In this document: positions 1 through 9,022 of the stretch, piece after piece
Numbering within the stretch: position 1 is the stretch's first letter
Layout of the letters: the number at the start of each line of letters is the position of its first letter
Assembly: GCF_012641275.1 (NCBI RefSeq)
Contig: NZ_JABAIA010000003.1
Location: 1,488,001-1,552,000, forward strand
Source of the DNA: Chitinophaga varians
Lineage (GTDB): Bacteria > Bacteroidota > Bacteroidia > Chitinophagales > Chitinophagaceae
Length of the DNA stretch: 64,000 nucleotides
Direction: 5' to 3'
Translations under genes and position numbers: made by a program
Notes under the pieces: model-generated
Databases searched by the model: none
Seen by the model: the letters and a program-made list of their open reading frames with translations, nothing else
What the model was told of the DNA's origin: nothing

Positions 1-934
1 CGTCGTTAGCGTTCAGTTCCAGTACTTTTTTATAGGCGCCTTCAGCTTTACCGATCAGCTCTTCGTAGTTAGCTGGTTTGGGAGCGTCGTTACCTTTTTC
101 GTCGCGGGGATTAGCGAGGTTGTCTACACGGATAGCGTAGTCCAGTACAGCGGCTTCGTCTTTAGGGTTGTCGGCCATTTTCTTTTCCAGCATGGACAGT
201 AATTCGTTGGTTTTACCGGTTTTGCTGTAGAAAGCCATTTCCATATCGTTGAAGCGTTTATCCTTAGGGAATAAAGCTTTACCTTGTTCGATGGTTTTGA
301 GCCAGTTGGCCTGGTCGCCTTTTTCTTCATACAGCTGGCCCAGTACTACGTACAGTGCAGGTTCGCCTTTGAACTGCAGGTCAGCGGCTTTTTTCAGGTA
401 GGTGAAAGCATCATCTTTCTTATTGGCCTGGTTAGCTGCGTAACCGGTGTAGAAGGTCAGTGCGGTATCGGTAGGGATAGTGGTGCCCAGGTTTTTGCTG
501 TTGTAGTATTCAGCGATTTCGAACGCATGTTTGAAATCCACCAGGGAGGAATCCCATTTCTGTTCGTTGAGGAAACCGTAACCGGCGTTGGCCACAGTAG
601 CGTATACATTGAACATAGGGCCGCTCATCTCCAGGATAGCCTCTTTCATTTTAGGATCGATTTCCAGTGCTTTTTTGAAAGAGTTATAGGCTTCGAGGGC
701 AAGACCAGCGCTTTTTTGTTTGGTGCCCATTGCTTCGAGGATTTTGCCGTTTACCAGCCAGGTCTTTGCGTCGTTTTTGGTCTTGTCGTTCTGTAACGCT
801 GCATCGATATCTGCCTTGGCTTTCTCCAGATCTTGTTTCTTCAGGTTCTCATCTGCGCTGCTTACTTTTGCTCTTTGGGCCATCACCGATACGCCGGCCG
901 TACAAAAGAGAAGAGATACCAATAATTTTTTCAT
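1..934 (-). CDS. Tetratricopeptide repeat protein, secreted (3' part beyond window)
   Basis: The gene starts with ATG at 934 and its reading frame runs off the left edge, so only the first 311 residues are visible. Residues 1-19 (MKKLLVSLLFCTAGVSVMAQ) form a signal peptide, so the product is periplasmic or outer-membrane facing. The rest is helical and made of TPR-like units: an AYNSFKKALEIDP motif near residue 80, later FTYLKKAADLQFKGEPALYVVLG, and the AYKKVLELN end. The TPR call rests on this spacing. It lies downstream of gyrA on the same strand, 181 bp away. Function is unknown; such proteins usually scaffold protein complexes. Confidence 0.85.
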   Translation of the reverse strand, partial: MKKLLVSLLFCTAGVSVMAQRAKVSSADENLKKQDLEKAKADIDAALQNDKTKNDAKTWLVNGKILEAMGTKQKSAGLALEAYNSFKKALEIDPKMKEAILEMSGPMFNVYATVANAGYGFLNEQKWDSSLVDFKHAFEIAEYYNSKNLGTTIPTDTALTFYTGYAANQANKKDDAFTYLKKAADLQFKGEPALYVVLGQLYEEKGDQANWLKTIEQGKALFPKDKRFNDMEMAFYSKTGKTNELLSMLEKKMADNPKDEAAVLDYAIRVDNLANPRDEKGNDAPKPANYEELIGKAEGAYKKVLELNAND

Positions 935-1045
935 GTCTCTAGTTTTTAGTTGCTGATTACAATAAGAGTATGGTGCTCCCAATAATCCAATACAATCGGG
1001 CCCATCGTTACCACTAAAGCCGGCTGTACTTTTTTTATCAGTTTA

Positions 1046-1080
1046 GGCAGGAGACACCTTTTGAAGGGGCATCTCCTGCC
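1046..1080. other. Hairpin between gyrA and the TPR gene
   Basis: Arms GGCAGGAGA and TCTCCTGCC pair perfectly, with a partly paired interior. It sits 36 bp past the gyrA stop. There is no T tract on the 3' side in the gyrA direction, so it is a weak candidate for an intrinsic terminator and may be a transcript-processing or stability hairpin. Confidence 0.4.
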
Positions 1081-1115
1081 ATAAGCGGGTTAATTTTTTC
1101 AGTTTGCTGTGAATA

Positions 1116-3710
1116 CTATTCCTGCGGCGTTTCAGGTCCTTCCGCTGCAGTATCCTGTTCAGTATCAGTATCTGTGCTGGTGTCAGCGATGCTGTCGTTG
1201 GCTACAGTGTTTTCTTCTCCTTCCAGTACTTCTGCGGTTTCCTCTTCCTGCTCATCGAGACGGGCCACTGCTGCTATTTCATCAGCGTCGTCCAGACGGA
1301 TCAGGCGCACGCCCTGAGTGGCACGTCCTGCTTCGCGGATATCAGCCACCGCCATGCGGATGGTGATGCCGGATTTACAGGTGATCATCAGGTCATGTTT
1401 TTCCGTTACGTCCAGGATGGCGATCAGGTTACCGGTTTTTTCAGTGATATTGATGGTTTTCACCCCTTTACCACCTCTGTTGGTGATACGGTATTCCTCG
1501 ATGTTGGTGCGTTTGCCGAAACCTTTTTCAGAAACTACCAGTATCGTCCTGGAGTCGTCGTCTTTGTTTACACAAATCATACCAACTACCTCATCTTTTT
1601 CGCTGTCCACTTCAATACCTCTTACGCCGATGGCGCCGCGACCGGTGTCACGCACGGTATTTTCCGGGAAGCGGATAGCGCGGCCGCTCTGGATGGCCAT
1701 CATGATCTGGCTGTCGCCGGTAGTCAGTTTGGCTTCCAGCAGCTGGTCCCCTTCGTTGATGGTGATGGCATTCACCCCGTTCTGACGGGGACGGGAGAAT
1801 TCTTCCAGCAGTGTTTTCTTGATGATACCTTTTTTGGTACAGAGAACGATATAGTGATTGTTGATATAATCTTTATCGCCCAGGTCTTTGATATCGATGA
1901 TCGCGCGGATCTTGTCATCGCCCGGCAGCTGGATCATATTCTGGATAGCACGTCCTTTACCGCTCTTCTCGCCTTCCGGTATTTCGTATACCTTAAGCCA
2001 GTAGCAGCGTCCTTTTTCAGTAAAGAACAGCATGGTATGGTGCGTGGAAGCCACGAACAGGTGTTCAATGTAATCTTCGTCGCGGGTCCTGCCGCCGATG
2101 GCGCCACGGCCGCCGCGTTTCTGCTGACGGTAGTCGTATGCAGAGGTACGTTTGATATAACCCAGGTGGGAAATAGTGATCACCACGTCTTCTTCCGCGA
2201 TGATATCTTCAATTCTCATTTCGCTGGCGAGGTACTGGATTTCGGTTTTGCGTTCATCACCGAATTTCTTTTTCACCTCTTCCAGTTCTTCCCGGATGAT
2301 CTTCATACGGAGCGACTCGTCGTTAAGCACATCTTTCAACCAGGCGATGAGTTTCATCACTTCGTCGTATTCCGCACGGATCTTATCGCGTTCCATGCCT
2401 GTGAGGCGTTGCAGGCGCAGTTCCAGGATGGCTTTGGCCTGTATTTCGGAGAGGCCGAACTGGCTCATCAGTCCGTCTCTGGCCACGTCCGGCGTATTGG
2501 AGGCACGGATCAGGGCGATCACCTCGTCCAGGTGGTCCAGTGCGATCAGGTAGCCGGCGAGGATATGCGCTTTTTCTTCCGCTTTGCGGAGGTCGAAGCG
2601 GGTCCTTCTGACCACTACTTCGTGGCGGAAGTCGATGAACTCTGCCAGCATGTCCTTCAGGTTGAGGATACGCGGACGGCCTTTCACCAGGGCCACGTTG
2701 TTGATACCGTAGGAAGTCTGCAGCTCGGAGTATTTATAGAGCTGGTTGATGATCACGTTGGAGATAGCTTCCTTTTTCAGGTCTATTACCAGGCGCATCC
2801 CTTCGCGGTCACTCTCGTCACGTACGTCGGTGATGCCTTCGATGATCTTGTCGTTTACCAGCTGTGCGATTTTCTGGTGCAGGATGGCTTTGTTGATCTG
2901 GTAGGGCAGTTCATAGATCACCAGTCTTTCGCGGCCGTTTTTAGCCGTTTCCGCGGTGATTTTACCTCTTACCACCACTCTGCCCCTTCCGGTCTCGAAG
3001 CCCTGTTTAACGCCTTCAAAACCATATATGGTGCCACCTGTCGGGAAGTCAGGGGCCTTCACGTGTTTGATCAGTTCTTCAACGGTGATGTCCCGATTTT
3101 CGATATAGGCCACTGCGCCGTCCACTACTTCAGAGAGGTTATGGGGCATAATGTTGGTGGCCATCCCTACCGCGATACCGGAAGCGCCGTTGACCAGCAG
3201 GTTCGGAATGCGGGTAGGCAACACCGTAGGTTCTTCCAGGGTGTCGTCGAAGTTGTTGGTGAAATCCACCGTTTCTTTTTCGATGTCTTCCAGCATCGCT
3301 TCCGCAATGCGTTGAAGACGGATTTCGGTGTAACGCATCGCAGCGGGCATGTCACCATCTACGGAGCCGAAGTTACCCTGGCCGTCCACCATGGGATAGC
3401 GCATGCTCCAGGGCTGGGCCAAACGTACAATGGTGTCGTAGATAGAGGCGTCACCATGGGGGTGATACTTACCCATTACCTCACCCACCACACGCGCTGA
3501 CTTCTTGTAGGGCTTGTTGCTGTGGTTGCCCAACTCGTTCATTCCGAATAAAACGCGGCGGTGTACAGGCTTTAAACCATCTCTCACATCGGGCAAGGCA
3601 CGACCCACGATTACAGACATTGAGTAATCGATGTAGGCCGTTTTCATTTGTTCCTCGATATTAATCTGGACAATTCTCCCTTCCTGCTGATTTTCCGTGT
3701 GCTCTGTCAT
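1116..3710 (-). CDS. gyrA: DNA gyrase subunit A
   Basis: GyrA (864 aa) breaks and rejoins DNA in the A2B2 gyrase that introduces negative supercoils. The N-terminal breakage-reunion domain carries AAMRYTE with catalytic Tyr127, and [13 protein letters not shown] is the quinolone-resistance region. The C-terminal half has the repeated beta-pinwheel blades, including [11 protein letters not shown], a GyrA-box type motif that separates gyrase from topo IV. An acidic tail follows. The ATG at 3710 (MTEHTENQQ) is chosen; an in-frame extension to 3758 would start inside the proposed -7 promoter box. At the position of E. coli Ser83 the sequence has Ala88, with Ser89 next. Confidence 0.97.
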   Translation of the reverse strand: MTEHTENQQEGRIVQINIEEQMKTAYIDYSMSVIVGRALPDVRDGLKPVHRRVLFGMNELGNHSNKPYKKSARVVGEVMGKYHPHGDASIYDTIVRLAQPWSMRYPMVDGQGNFGSVDGDMPAAMRYTEIRLQRIAEAMLEDIEKETVDFTNNFDDTLEEPTVLPTRIPNLLVNGASGIAVGMATNIMPHNLSEVVDGAVAYIENRDITVEELIKHVKAPDFPTGGTIYGFEGVKQGFETGRGRVVVRGKITAETAKNGRERLVIYELPYQINKAILHQKIAQLVNDKIIEGITDVRDESDREGMRLVIDLKKEAISNVIINQLYKYSELQTSYGINNVALVKGRPRILNLKDMLAEFIDFRHEVVVRRTRFDLRKAEEKAHILAGYLIALDHLDEVIALIRASNTPDVARDGLMSQFGLSEIQAKAILELRLQRLTGMERDKIRAEYDEVMKLIAWLKDVLNDESLRMKIIREELEEVKKKFGDERKTEIQYLASEMRIEDIIAEEDVVITISHLGYIKRTSAYDYRQQKRGGRGAIGGRTRDEDYIEHLFVASTHHTMLFFTEKGRCYWLKVYEIPEGEKSGKGRAIQNMIQLPGDDKIRAIIDIKDLGDKDYINNHYIVLCTKKGIIKKTLLEEFSRPRQNGVNAITINEGDQLLEAKLTTGDSQIMMAIQSGRAIRFPENTVRDTGRGAIGVRGIEVDSEKDEVVGMICVNKDDDSRTILVVSEKGFGKRTNIEEYRITNRGGKGVKTINITEKTGNLIAILDVTEKHDLMITCKSGITIRMAVADIREAGRATQGVRLIRLDDADEIAAVARLDEQEEETAEVLEGEENTVANDSIADTSTDTDTEQDTAAEGPETPQE

Positions 3711-4131
3711 TTTGTGTGTTGATTTACAGTTTTTTCTGCTGAAAACAGATAAGGGCAAATATAGCCATTTCAGGGCTTATTATGGCCTAAAACCGAAGAA
3801 ATGTGAATAAAAACATCATTGTGTTAATCAATTATATAGCGCAATCGATATATGACTGATTTTTCCCATAACGAACAACCATTTTTTGCTTTTCTGCGTT
3901 AGTATGTGTAATGGTTTAATTTTACTTTATCTAAAATATGTATAAATAGGGAAATATATCGAAAATTAAATATTGGCAAAGTATTTGTTTTTAATAGACT
4001 GATAATCAATAGATCGAATCACTCAAACCTGGGTTTTGGGCGGGATATGCACCGAATTTTACTGTCAGTTCAAACATTAACATCAAAAATGCTGTTATTC
4101 CCCTGATTCTTAACCTTTTCTTAAAGAGACT
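3711..4131. other. AT-rich divergent intergenic region
   Basis: This 421-bp stretch separates gyrA (leftward) from the saccharopine dehydrogenase-like gene (rightward). I see no coding sequence or RNA gene. The only recognisable element is a TATATTTG box for gyrA at 3756-3763. The half nearest the rightward gene has no clear TAnnTTTG box. Confidence 0.6.
3756..3763 (-). promoter_or_regulatory. Candidate -7 box of gyrA (TATATTTG)
   Basis: On the minus strand the sequence reads TATATTTG, an exact match to the Bacteroidetes TAnnTTTG -7 consensus. It lies 46 bp before the gyrA ATG, giving a leader of about 40 nt. No good -33 TTTG is seen at the usual spacing, so this is a candidate only. Confidence 0.45.
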
Positions 4132-5460
4132 ATGAAGAATATTCTGTTGTTTGGGGCCGGAAAATCGGCGACCAGCCTGATCGACTATCTGCTGGCCAAT
4201 GCACCTAGACAAAAATGGCATATCACGGTGGCGGACCATGACCTGATGCTCATCAAATCCAAAACAGGCAAGTCTTATTATGCCACCCCGGCGGCCATCG
4301 ACATAAAAGACCAGGCGGCCCGGCAGCAGCTGATACAGGAAACGGACCTTGTCATCTCCCTGCTCCCTCCCCACCTGCATATTACCGTGGCCAAAGATTG
4401 CCTGCAGTTCCATAAAAACCTCCTCACCGCTTCCTATATTGATCCCGAAGTACGCAAACTCGAAAAAGACATTGAAAAAGCCGGGCTCCTGTTCATGTAT
4501 GAAATGGGCCTCGATCCTGGTATCGACCATATGTCTGCCATGAAACTTATTCACTCCATCGAGAAAAAAGGCGGACAGATATTTTCGTTTAAATCCTACT
4601 GCGGCGGCCTTATCTCCCCGGAAAGCCTGGACAACCCATGGCAGTACAAGATCTCCTGGAACGCGCGCAACGTAGTGATGGCCGGCGCTTCCGGCGCCAT
4701 CTACCGCGAAAAGGGCAAAACCCGCGAAGTGGCGTACGAACAGCTCTTTGACCATAACAAAACCATCCAGGTGCCCGGACTGGGCAAACTCGCCTACTAT
4801 CCCAACCGCGATTCCCTCGGGTACATGGAGTCCTATAAACTGGAAAACATTGCCACCTTCATGCGCGCCACCCTGCGTTTCCCCGATTTCTGCGAAGGAT
4901 GGAACGCCCTGATCAAACTGGGCCTCACCGGTGAAAACGGCAAAATACAGACCGACCACCTCACCTGCTTCGACTGGGCCACACGACATATCGAGGGAGT
5001 TGACAAACAAGCCGGCCATGAAGAAGTAATGGCCAGGTTCCTCAATGTCAGCAGCAAATCAAAAGTGATCCGGCAGCTGAAATTCCTTGGTCTGCTCAAC
5101 GGCGACCAGATCAACCTCGGCGAGAAAACAGACGCGGAAGTGCTGCAACACCTGGTGGAAGATAAACTGAAGATGGAACCTTCTGATAAGGATATGATCG
5201 TGATGATGCATGAGATAGAATTCGAGCGCCGCAACATGGCCACCCGCATGCACAGCTACATGATCACACAGGGAGAAGACAATGTACGCACGGCCATGGC
5301 CAAAACAGTAGGACTGCCGCTGGGCATCCTTGCCAAACTGCTGCTGCAGGAGAAAATAACCCTCACCGGCCTGCGCATCCCCGTGATGCCCGAAATATAT
5401 AACCCGGTCTTAAAAGAACTGGAAGAATTTGATATCCGTTTTGAAGAAAGTTTTGAGTAG
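4132..5460 (+). CDS. Saccharopine dehydrogenase family protein
   Basis: The 442-aa protein starts with a Rossmann NAD(P)-binding motif (LLFGAGKSATSLIDYL, residues 5-20). The middle contains YEMGLDPGIDHMSAMKLI and SYCGGLISPE, typical of the saccharopine dehydrogenase C-terminal domain. Known members interconvert saccharopine with aminoadipate semialdehyde and glutamate in lysine metabolism, or act on related opine-like substrates. There is no lysine-ketoglutarate reductase partner in the window, so the exact substrate is inferred only. It stands alone as a rightward unit, closed by a strong terminator. Confidence 0.85.
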   Translation: MKNILLFGAGKSATSLIDYLLANAPRQKWHITVADHDLMLIKSKTGKSYYATPAAIDIKDQAARQQLIQETDLVISLLPPHLHITVAKDCLQFHKNLLTASYIDPEVRKLEKDIEKAGLLFMYEMGLDPGIDHMSAMKLIHSIEKKGGQIFSFKSYCGGLISPESLDNPWQYKISWNARNVVMAGASGAIYREKGKTREVAYEQLFDHNKTIQVPGLGKLAYYPNRDSLGYMESYKLENIATFMRATLRFPDFCEGWNALIKLGLTGENGKIQTDHLTCFDWATRHIEGVDKQAGHEEVMARFLNVSSKSKVIRQLKFLGLLNGDQINLGEKTDAEVLQHLVEDKLKMEPSDKDMIVMMHEIEFERRNMATRMHSYMITQGEDNVRTAMAKTVGLPLGILAKLLLQEKITLTGLRIPVMPEIYNPVLKELEEFDIRFEESFE

Positions 5461-5512
5461 ACGATATGATTATCCTGTGATAAACACTAACGGAGAAGAA
5501 AGGACTCGTGAG

Positions 5513-5547
5513 AGCTCCCCGCATGAAACGGGGAGCTTTTATTTTTT
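5513..5547 (+). terminator. Intrinsic terminator of the saccharopine dehydrogenase-like gene
   Basis: A perfect 9-bp stem AGCTCCCCG/CGGGGAGCT with a 7-nt loop is followed by a T-rich run (TTTATTTTTT). It starts 53 bp after the stop and abuts the end of the convergent sirtuin gene. Confidence 0.85.
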
Positions 5548-6223
5548 ACAAAAGCGTGAGCAGCTCTGCCACGCCGGCCGTAGCCGGCTTTTCGATACTG
5601 ATGATGTTATTGTATCCTTCCACGGAAGGCAGCTTTTTATCGATCAGGTACACGACAGCCTCCGGCCTGATATAGTTCAGCAGACTGGCAGCAGGATACA
5701 CCTGTAAAGAAGTGCCGATCACCACGAAAATATCCGCCCACATCACTTCACGTACCGCCTGCTCTATCATGGGCACCGCTTCGCCAAACCAAACGATGTG
5801 CGGACGCAGCTGGCCGCCATCTTCAGCGAGGTCGCCCAGGCGGATGTCTTCCTGTATGTCGAAGATGAGTTCTTCATTTTTTACACTGCGCATTTTGAAA
5901 ATCTCTCCATGCAGGTGCAGCACACGGGAAGAGCCCCCACGCTCATGCAGGTCGTCGATGTTTTGCGTGATCACCCGTACGTCGTACTTCGCTTCCAGTT
6001 CCGCCAGACCTGTATGGGCTGCGTTGGGCTGCGCATTTTTCACATCACGGCGACGGCTGTTGTAGAAGTCGAGCACCAGCCCGGGATTGTTTTGCCAGCC
6101 TTTGGGGGAAGCCACTTCGTATACGTCATAACCTTCCCATAAGCCATCGCTGTCACGGAAAGTCCGGAGTCCACTTTCTGCGCTGATGCCGGCTCCGGTC
6201 AGCACCACTAATCTTGGTTTCAT
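5546..6223 (-). CDS. Sir2-family NAD-dependent deacylase lacking zinc cysteines
   Basis: Sirtuins remove acyl groups from lysine side chains using NAD. The 225-aa protein has the NAD motif GAGISAESGLRTFRD near residue 10, TQNIDDLHERGG and the catalytic-histidine region VLHLHGEIF, followed by GTSLQVYPAASL. These match CobB-type bacterial enzymes. The protein contains no cysteine at all, so the usual four-Cys zinc site is missing. The ATG at 6223 is chosen because a longer frame would run into the next gene. It is the last gene of a minus-strand series and may share its transcript. Confidence 0.88.
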   Translation of the reverse strand: MKPRLVVLTGAGISAESGLRTFRDSDGLWEGYDVYEVASPKGWQNNPGLVLDFYNSRRRDVKNAQPNAAHTGLAELEAKYDVRVITQNIDDLHERGGSSRVLHLHGEIFKMRSVKNEELIFDIQEDIRLGDLAEDGGQLRPHIVWFGEAVPMIEQAVREVMWADIFVVIGTSLQVYPAASLLNYIRPEAVVYLIDKKLPSVEGYNNIISIEKPATAGVAELLTLL

Positions 6224-6246
6224 ATGTTTTGTGTCGTTTAAGTGAA

Positions 6247-7107
6247 TCAGGCTGTTGTGACAGATGGGTTGTTCTTTCTCCAACGCCTTTTGATAAATAT
6301 AAATAGAAAAACGGCAACCAGCATCAAAGGCCACCAGCCAATCACATCTATTACGAGGCCCAGTATATTGTTCCAGCCGTTGCGGAGCGCCAGTCCCACC
6401 CGGGGAAAGAACCCCGGCGCTTCCGGTGCTGATAAGGCCAGTACCTGGTAATATTCAAGATGAATGGTACTGTAGCTCACCTGGCGGTCCATGTACAGCA
6501 GCCTTCCCTTGGCGGCTTCAATCTCCTCTCGGATGGATTTCAGCTGTGCTTCCACTTCCAGCACGTCTTTTACGGTACGTGCCTGTTTCAGGATGTCGAG
6601 ATAACGTTGTTCTGTGGCCACCCTCGTCTTCATACGGGCGTCCAGGTCCACATACTCCGCTGTTACGTCCTGGGAATTGATACTTTTTTCATCCAGCCGG
6701 GACACACCGCTGGTGAGCCTGTCCACGCAACTGTCGAATGCCGCGGCCGGCACTTTGATATCGAGCTGGTTACGTTTTTCCGTACCGTCGCCATGTTGAG
6801 TTTCTGCTAAGATATATCCGCCGGCCTTACTAACGATACCGGCTACACGCTTTTTAGCAGCCGCAAAATCATCCACGGAATAAGTGATACGGGCTGTCCT
6901 GATAATTTTCTGTTCGGGAGCGGGCTGGCCGGAAGAAGCGTCATCCGGCGCGAGGTATCCGGCCTGTTTGGCATCCAGTAAACCGGCAGGCGCCGTTTCG
7001 TCTTTAGCAATGGCCGGGGCTTCTAAACTGACAGAGGCCGCAGGTTCGGGTTTATGGCTACAAGCTGCCAGCAGCCAACAAGCGGAGATAAGGGTTAAGT
7101 ACTTCAT
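6247..7107 (-). CDS. DUF4349 domain lipoprotein
   Basis: The protein (286 aa) begins with a lipoprotein signal peptide ending in the lipobox LLAAC. A low-complexity linker leads to a DUF4349 region: KIIRTARITYSVDDF, GGYILAETQ and a long coiled-coil segment (TRVATEQRYLDILKQA.. AQLKSIREEIEAAKGRL). A single transmembrane helix (WWPLMLVAVFLFIFI) and a basic tail end the protein. The family is membrane-anchored and of unknown function. It begins 60 bp after the EVE-domain gene and ends 24 bp before the sirtuin start. Confidence 0.85.
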   Translation of the reverse strand: MKYLTLISACWLLAACSHKPEPAASVSLEAPAIAKDETAPAGLLDAKQAGYLAPDDASSGQPAPEQKIIRTARITYSVDDFAAAKKRVAGIVSKAGGYILAETQHGDGTEKRNQLDIKVPAAAFDSCVDRLTSGVSRLDEKSINSQDVTAEYVDLDARMKTRVATEQRYLDILKQARTVKDVLEVEAQLKSIREEIEAAKGRLLYMDRQVSYSTIHLEYYQVLALSAPEAPGFFPRVGLALRNGWNNILGLVIDVIGWWPLMLVAVFLFIFIKRRWRKNNPSVTTA

Positions 7108-7166
7108 TGTAATGGAATTTCCGGTATGATGCGAACAATCCGGAAACTCCATAATCAAATTAAAAT

Positions 7167-7577
7167 CTATTTCATGCCTCCCATTTCCAGGATCACGTCA
7201 AACTGATCTTTGGTAACGTCGCATACCGACAGGCGCCCCTGGCGGATCAGCGAAAGGTCGGCAAGCCTTTTTTCTGCTTTCATTTCAGCGAGGGTAACGG
7301 GCACCTTCAGCTTTTTGACCGGCTTCAGGTCTACCACTACCCAGTTTGGGTCTGGTGTGGTAGGGTCCTGGTAATGTTCTTTGGCCACTTCAGCGATCCC
7401 CACTACGGCGAGGCCTTCGTTGCTGTGGTAGAACAGTACCTGGTCGCCTTTTTTCATGGCCTTCAGGTTATTGCGTGCCTGGTAATTGCGCACGCCGTCC
7501 CAGAAGGTCTTTTTATCTTTTACAAACTGGTCCCACGAATACTTGAAAGGTTCCGATTTGACAAGCCAATAGTTCAT
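7167..7577 (-). CDS. EVE domain-containing protein
   Basis: The 136-aa protein opens with MNYWLVKSEP and continues with WDGVRNYQARNNLKAMKKGD and VLFYHSNEGLAVVGIAEV, the hallmark of the EVE domain (PUA-like fold). It ends in LSLIRQGRLSVCDVT. EVE domains are proposed to bind modified nucleobases, and the bacterial stand-alone form (YeeZ/thymocyte nuclear protein 1-like) has no settled role. The ATG at 7577 is chosen as it begins the conserved motif. It starts 16 bp after the LutA-like gene stops, suggesting one transcript. Confidence 0.92.
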   Translation of the reverse strand: MNYWLVKSEPFKYSWDQFVKDKKTFWDGVRNYQARNNLKAMKKGDQVLFYHSNEGLAVVGIAEVAKEHYQDPTTPDPNWVVVDLKPVKKLKVPVTLAEMKAEKRLADLSLIRQGRLSVCDVTKDQFDVILEMGGMK

Positions 7578-7593
7578 GTGTAAGGTTTTTGGT

Positions 7594-8316
7594 TTACCAT
7601 CCACTCGCCAGTACATCGGCGATGTGCATCACTTTAATAGGAGTACCGTGTTTACGGATATAGCCATCGAGGTGCATCAGGCAGGAAAGGTCGGTGGAGA
7701 TGAGGTAATCGGCGCCGCTGTTGACGGCGTTGTTTACCTTCTGCTCCCCCATTCCTACAGAGATGGGTTCAAACTTGACCGAGAAAGTACCGCCAAACCC
7801 GCAGCAGACTTCACAATCATTCATTTCTTTCAGCTCCAGGCCTTTTACTTTTTCCAGCAGTTTACGGGGTCCTTCCTTGATGCCGCATTCGCGCAAAGCG
7901 CCGCAGGCGTCGTGATAGGTGCCCACTCCGTTGAGCGTAGCGCCGAGGTCTGTTACATGCAAGACGTCTGTGAGGAATTCGGTGAATTCGTAGAGGTTTT
8001 TGCGCAACAGTTTCACGTCGTTATGAGCGGCGGAATTATCAAACAGTTTGCTGTAGTAATTGCGGACAAACCCTGTACAGGAGCCGCTGGGGGCCACGAT
8101 ATAATCGAAAGTCTTGAAGTCTTTAACAAATTTGGTGGCTACTGATCTGCATTCATCCTGATAACCGGCATTATAGGCAGGCTGGCCACAGCAGGTCTGC
8201 TCCGGGTTATACATCACGTTACATCCGAGCTTCTCCAGTACTTTCACCATATTGAAAGCGGTTTCCGGAAACAGCTGGTCTACGAAACATGGTATAAATA
8301 ACTGTACATTCATCAT
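7594..8316 (-). CDS. LutA/YkgE-like (Fe-S)-binding protein
   Basis: The 240-aa protein has two CCG domains. These are marked by TCCGQPAYNAG, GSCTGF, YHDACGALRECG and CEVCCGFGGTFS, which bind Fe-S or heterodisulfide-type cofactors. The family includes LutA of the LutABC lactate oxidation complex and GlcF-like subunits. LutB and LutC are not next to it. Two ATGs (8316 and 8313) are possible. It lies between ribH (86 bp upstream) and the EVE gene. The family assignment is firm; the specific substrate is not. Confidence 0.88.
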   Translation of the reverse strand: MMNVQLFIPCFVDQLFPETAFNMVKVLEKLGCNVMYNPEQTCCGQPAYNAGYQDECRSVATKFVKDFKTFDYIVAPSGSCTGFVRNYYSKLFDNSAAHNDVKLLRKNLYEFTEFLTDVLHVTDLGATLNGVGTYHDACGALRECGIKEGPRKLLEKVKGLELKEMNDCEVCCGFGGTFSVKFEPISVGMGEQKVNNAVNSGADYLISTDLSCLMHLDGYIRKHGTPIKVMHIADVLASGW

Positions 8317-8401
8317 AAAATCTTTTAGCGGTTCCATTGGTTGCGCAGAGGGCCGGTTACGCCGGGGGCTTGGGCAAAGGCCGACAACCATGGTTATGGT
8401 G

Positions 8402-8905
8402 CTAAACTCCTCTCGCCAGGTCTCTTTGTAACGCGATCATCTTTAATGCGGTGATGGCAGCTTCCTCCCCTTTATGGCCGTGCGCTCCGCCCAGTCTGTC
8501 GAGGGCCTGCTGCTCGTTATCGACCGTCAATATACCGAATATAACGGGAACGGGCAGTTGAAGGTTCAGTTGCAGGATACCTTCTGTAACAGCTTTGCAC
8601 ACATAGTCAAAATGCGGGGTTTCGCCGCGGATCACGCAACCGAAAGCAATAATAGCGCCAGGTTGCTGACCGGTGCCTTTGGTGTTTTCCCAATATTGTT
8701 TGCAGGCGTAAGGCAGTTCAAACGCGCCCGGCACTACGATTTTATTGGTTTTGGACACCTTGTATTGTTGCAGTGATCTTTCGCAACCGGCTACCAGTTC
8801 GTTGACGATAGTGTCATTCCATTCGGTATACACCATAACAACACTGGCATCCTCCAGGTTGAGAATGCCAGTATCATTTAACAAGCTTTTATTGTAATCA
8901 GACAT
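8402..8905 (-). CDS. ribH: 6,7-dimethyl-8-ribityllumazine synthase
   Basis: RibH condenses 5-amino-6-ribitylamino-uracil with 3,4-dihydroxybutanone 4-phosphate in riboflavin synthesis. The 167-aa length is normal. Visible motifs are TEWNDTIVNELVAGC, VPGAFELPYACKQ (substrate binding), IAFGCVIRGETPHFDYVC and FGILTVDNEQQALDR with GGAHGHKGEEAA near the end. Downstream is the LutA-like gene; upstream is a membrane TPR gene, separated by an unusual inverted repeat. Confidence 0.96.
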   Translation of the reverse strand: MSDYNKSLLNDTGILNLEDASVVMVYTEWNDTIVNELVAGCERSLQQYKVSKTNKIVVPGAFELPYACKQYWENTKGTGQQPGAIIAFGCVIRGETPHFDYVCKAVTEGILQLNLQLPVPVIFGILTVDNEQQALDRLGGAHGHKGEEAAITALKMIALQRDLARGV

Positions 8906-8918
8906 ACATTCAATTTGG

Positions 8919-9020
8919 AATTACAAATTACGAATTACGAATTGAGGGCTGTTTTTTAGAAAGTTACTAAGTAACCGCGCTACAAAAGAACTCTTAATTC
9001 GTAATTCGTAATTCGTAATT
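8919..9020. repeat. Inverted repeat built of 8-bp tandem units
   Basis: Two 25-bp arms (8919-8943 and 8996-9020) are inverted copies with one mismatch. Each arm consists of about three copies of an 8-bp unit (TTACGAAT). The spacer is 52 bp. The element fills almost all of the gap between the membrane TPR gene and ribH. It could fold as a long hairpin or be a small mobile-type repeat; it has no coding content. Confidence 0.75.
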
Positions 9021-9022
9021 GA

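Noticed and set aside
1395..3500. Long plus-strand open frame of 701 codons opposite gyrA
   Set aside because: Antisense to a well-conserved gyrA whose motifs are intact; no family features; a codon-bias artefact.
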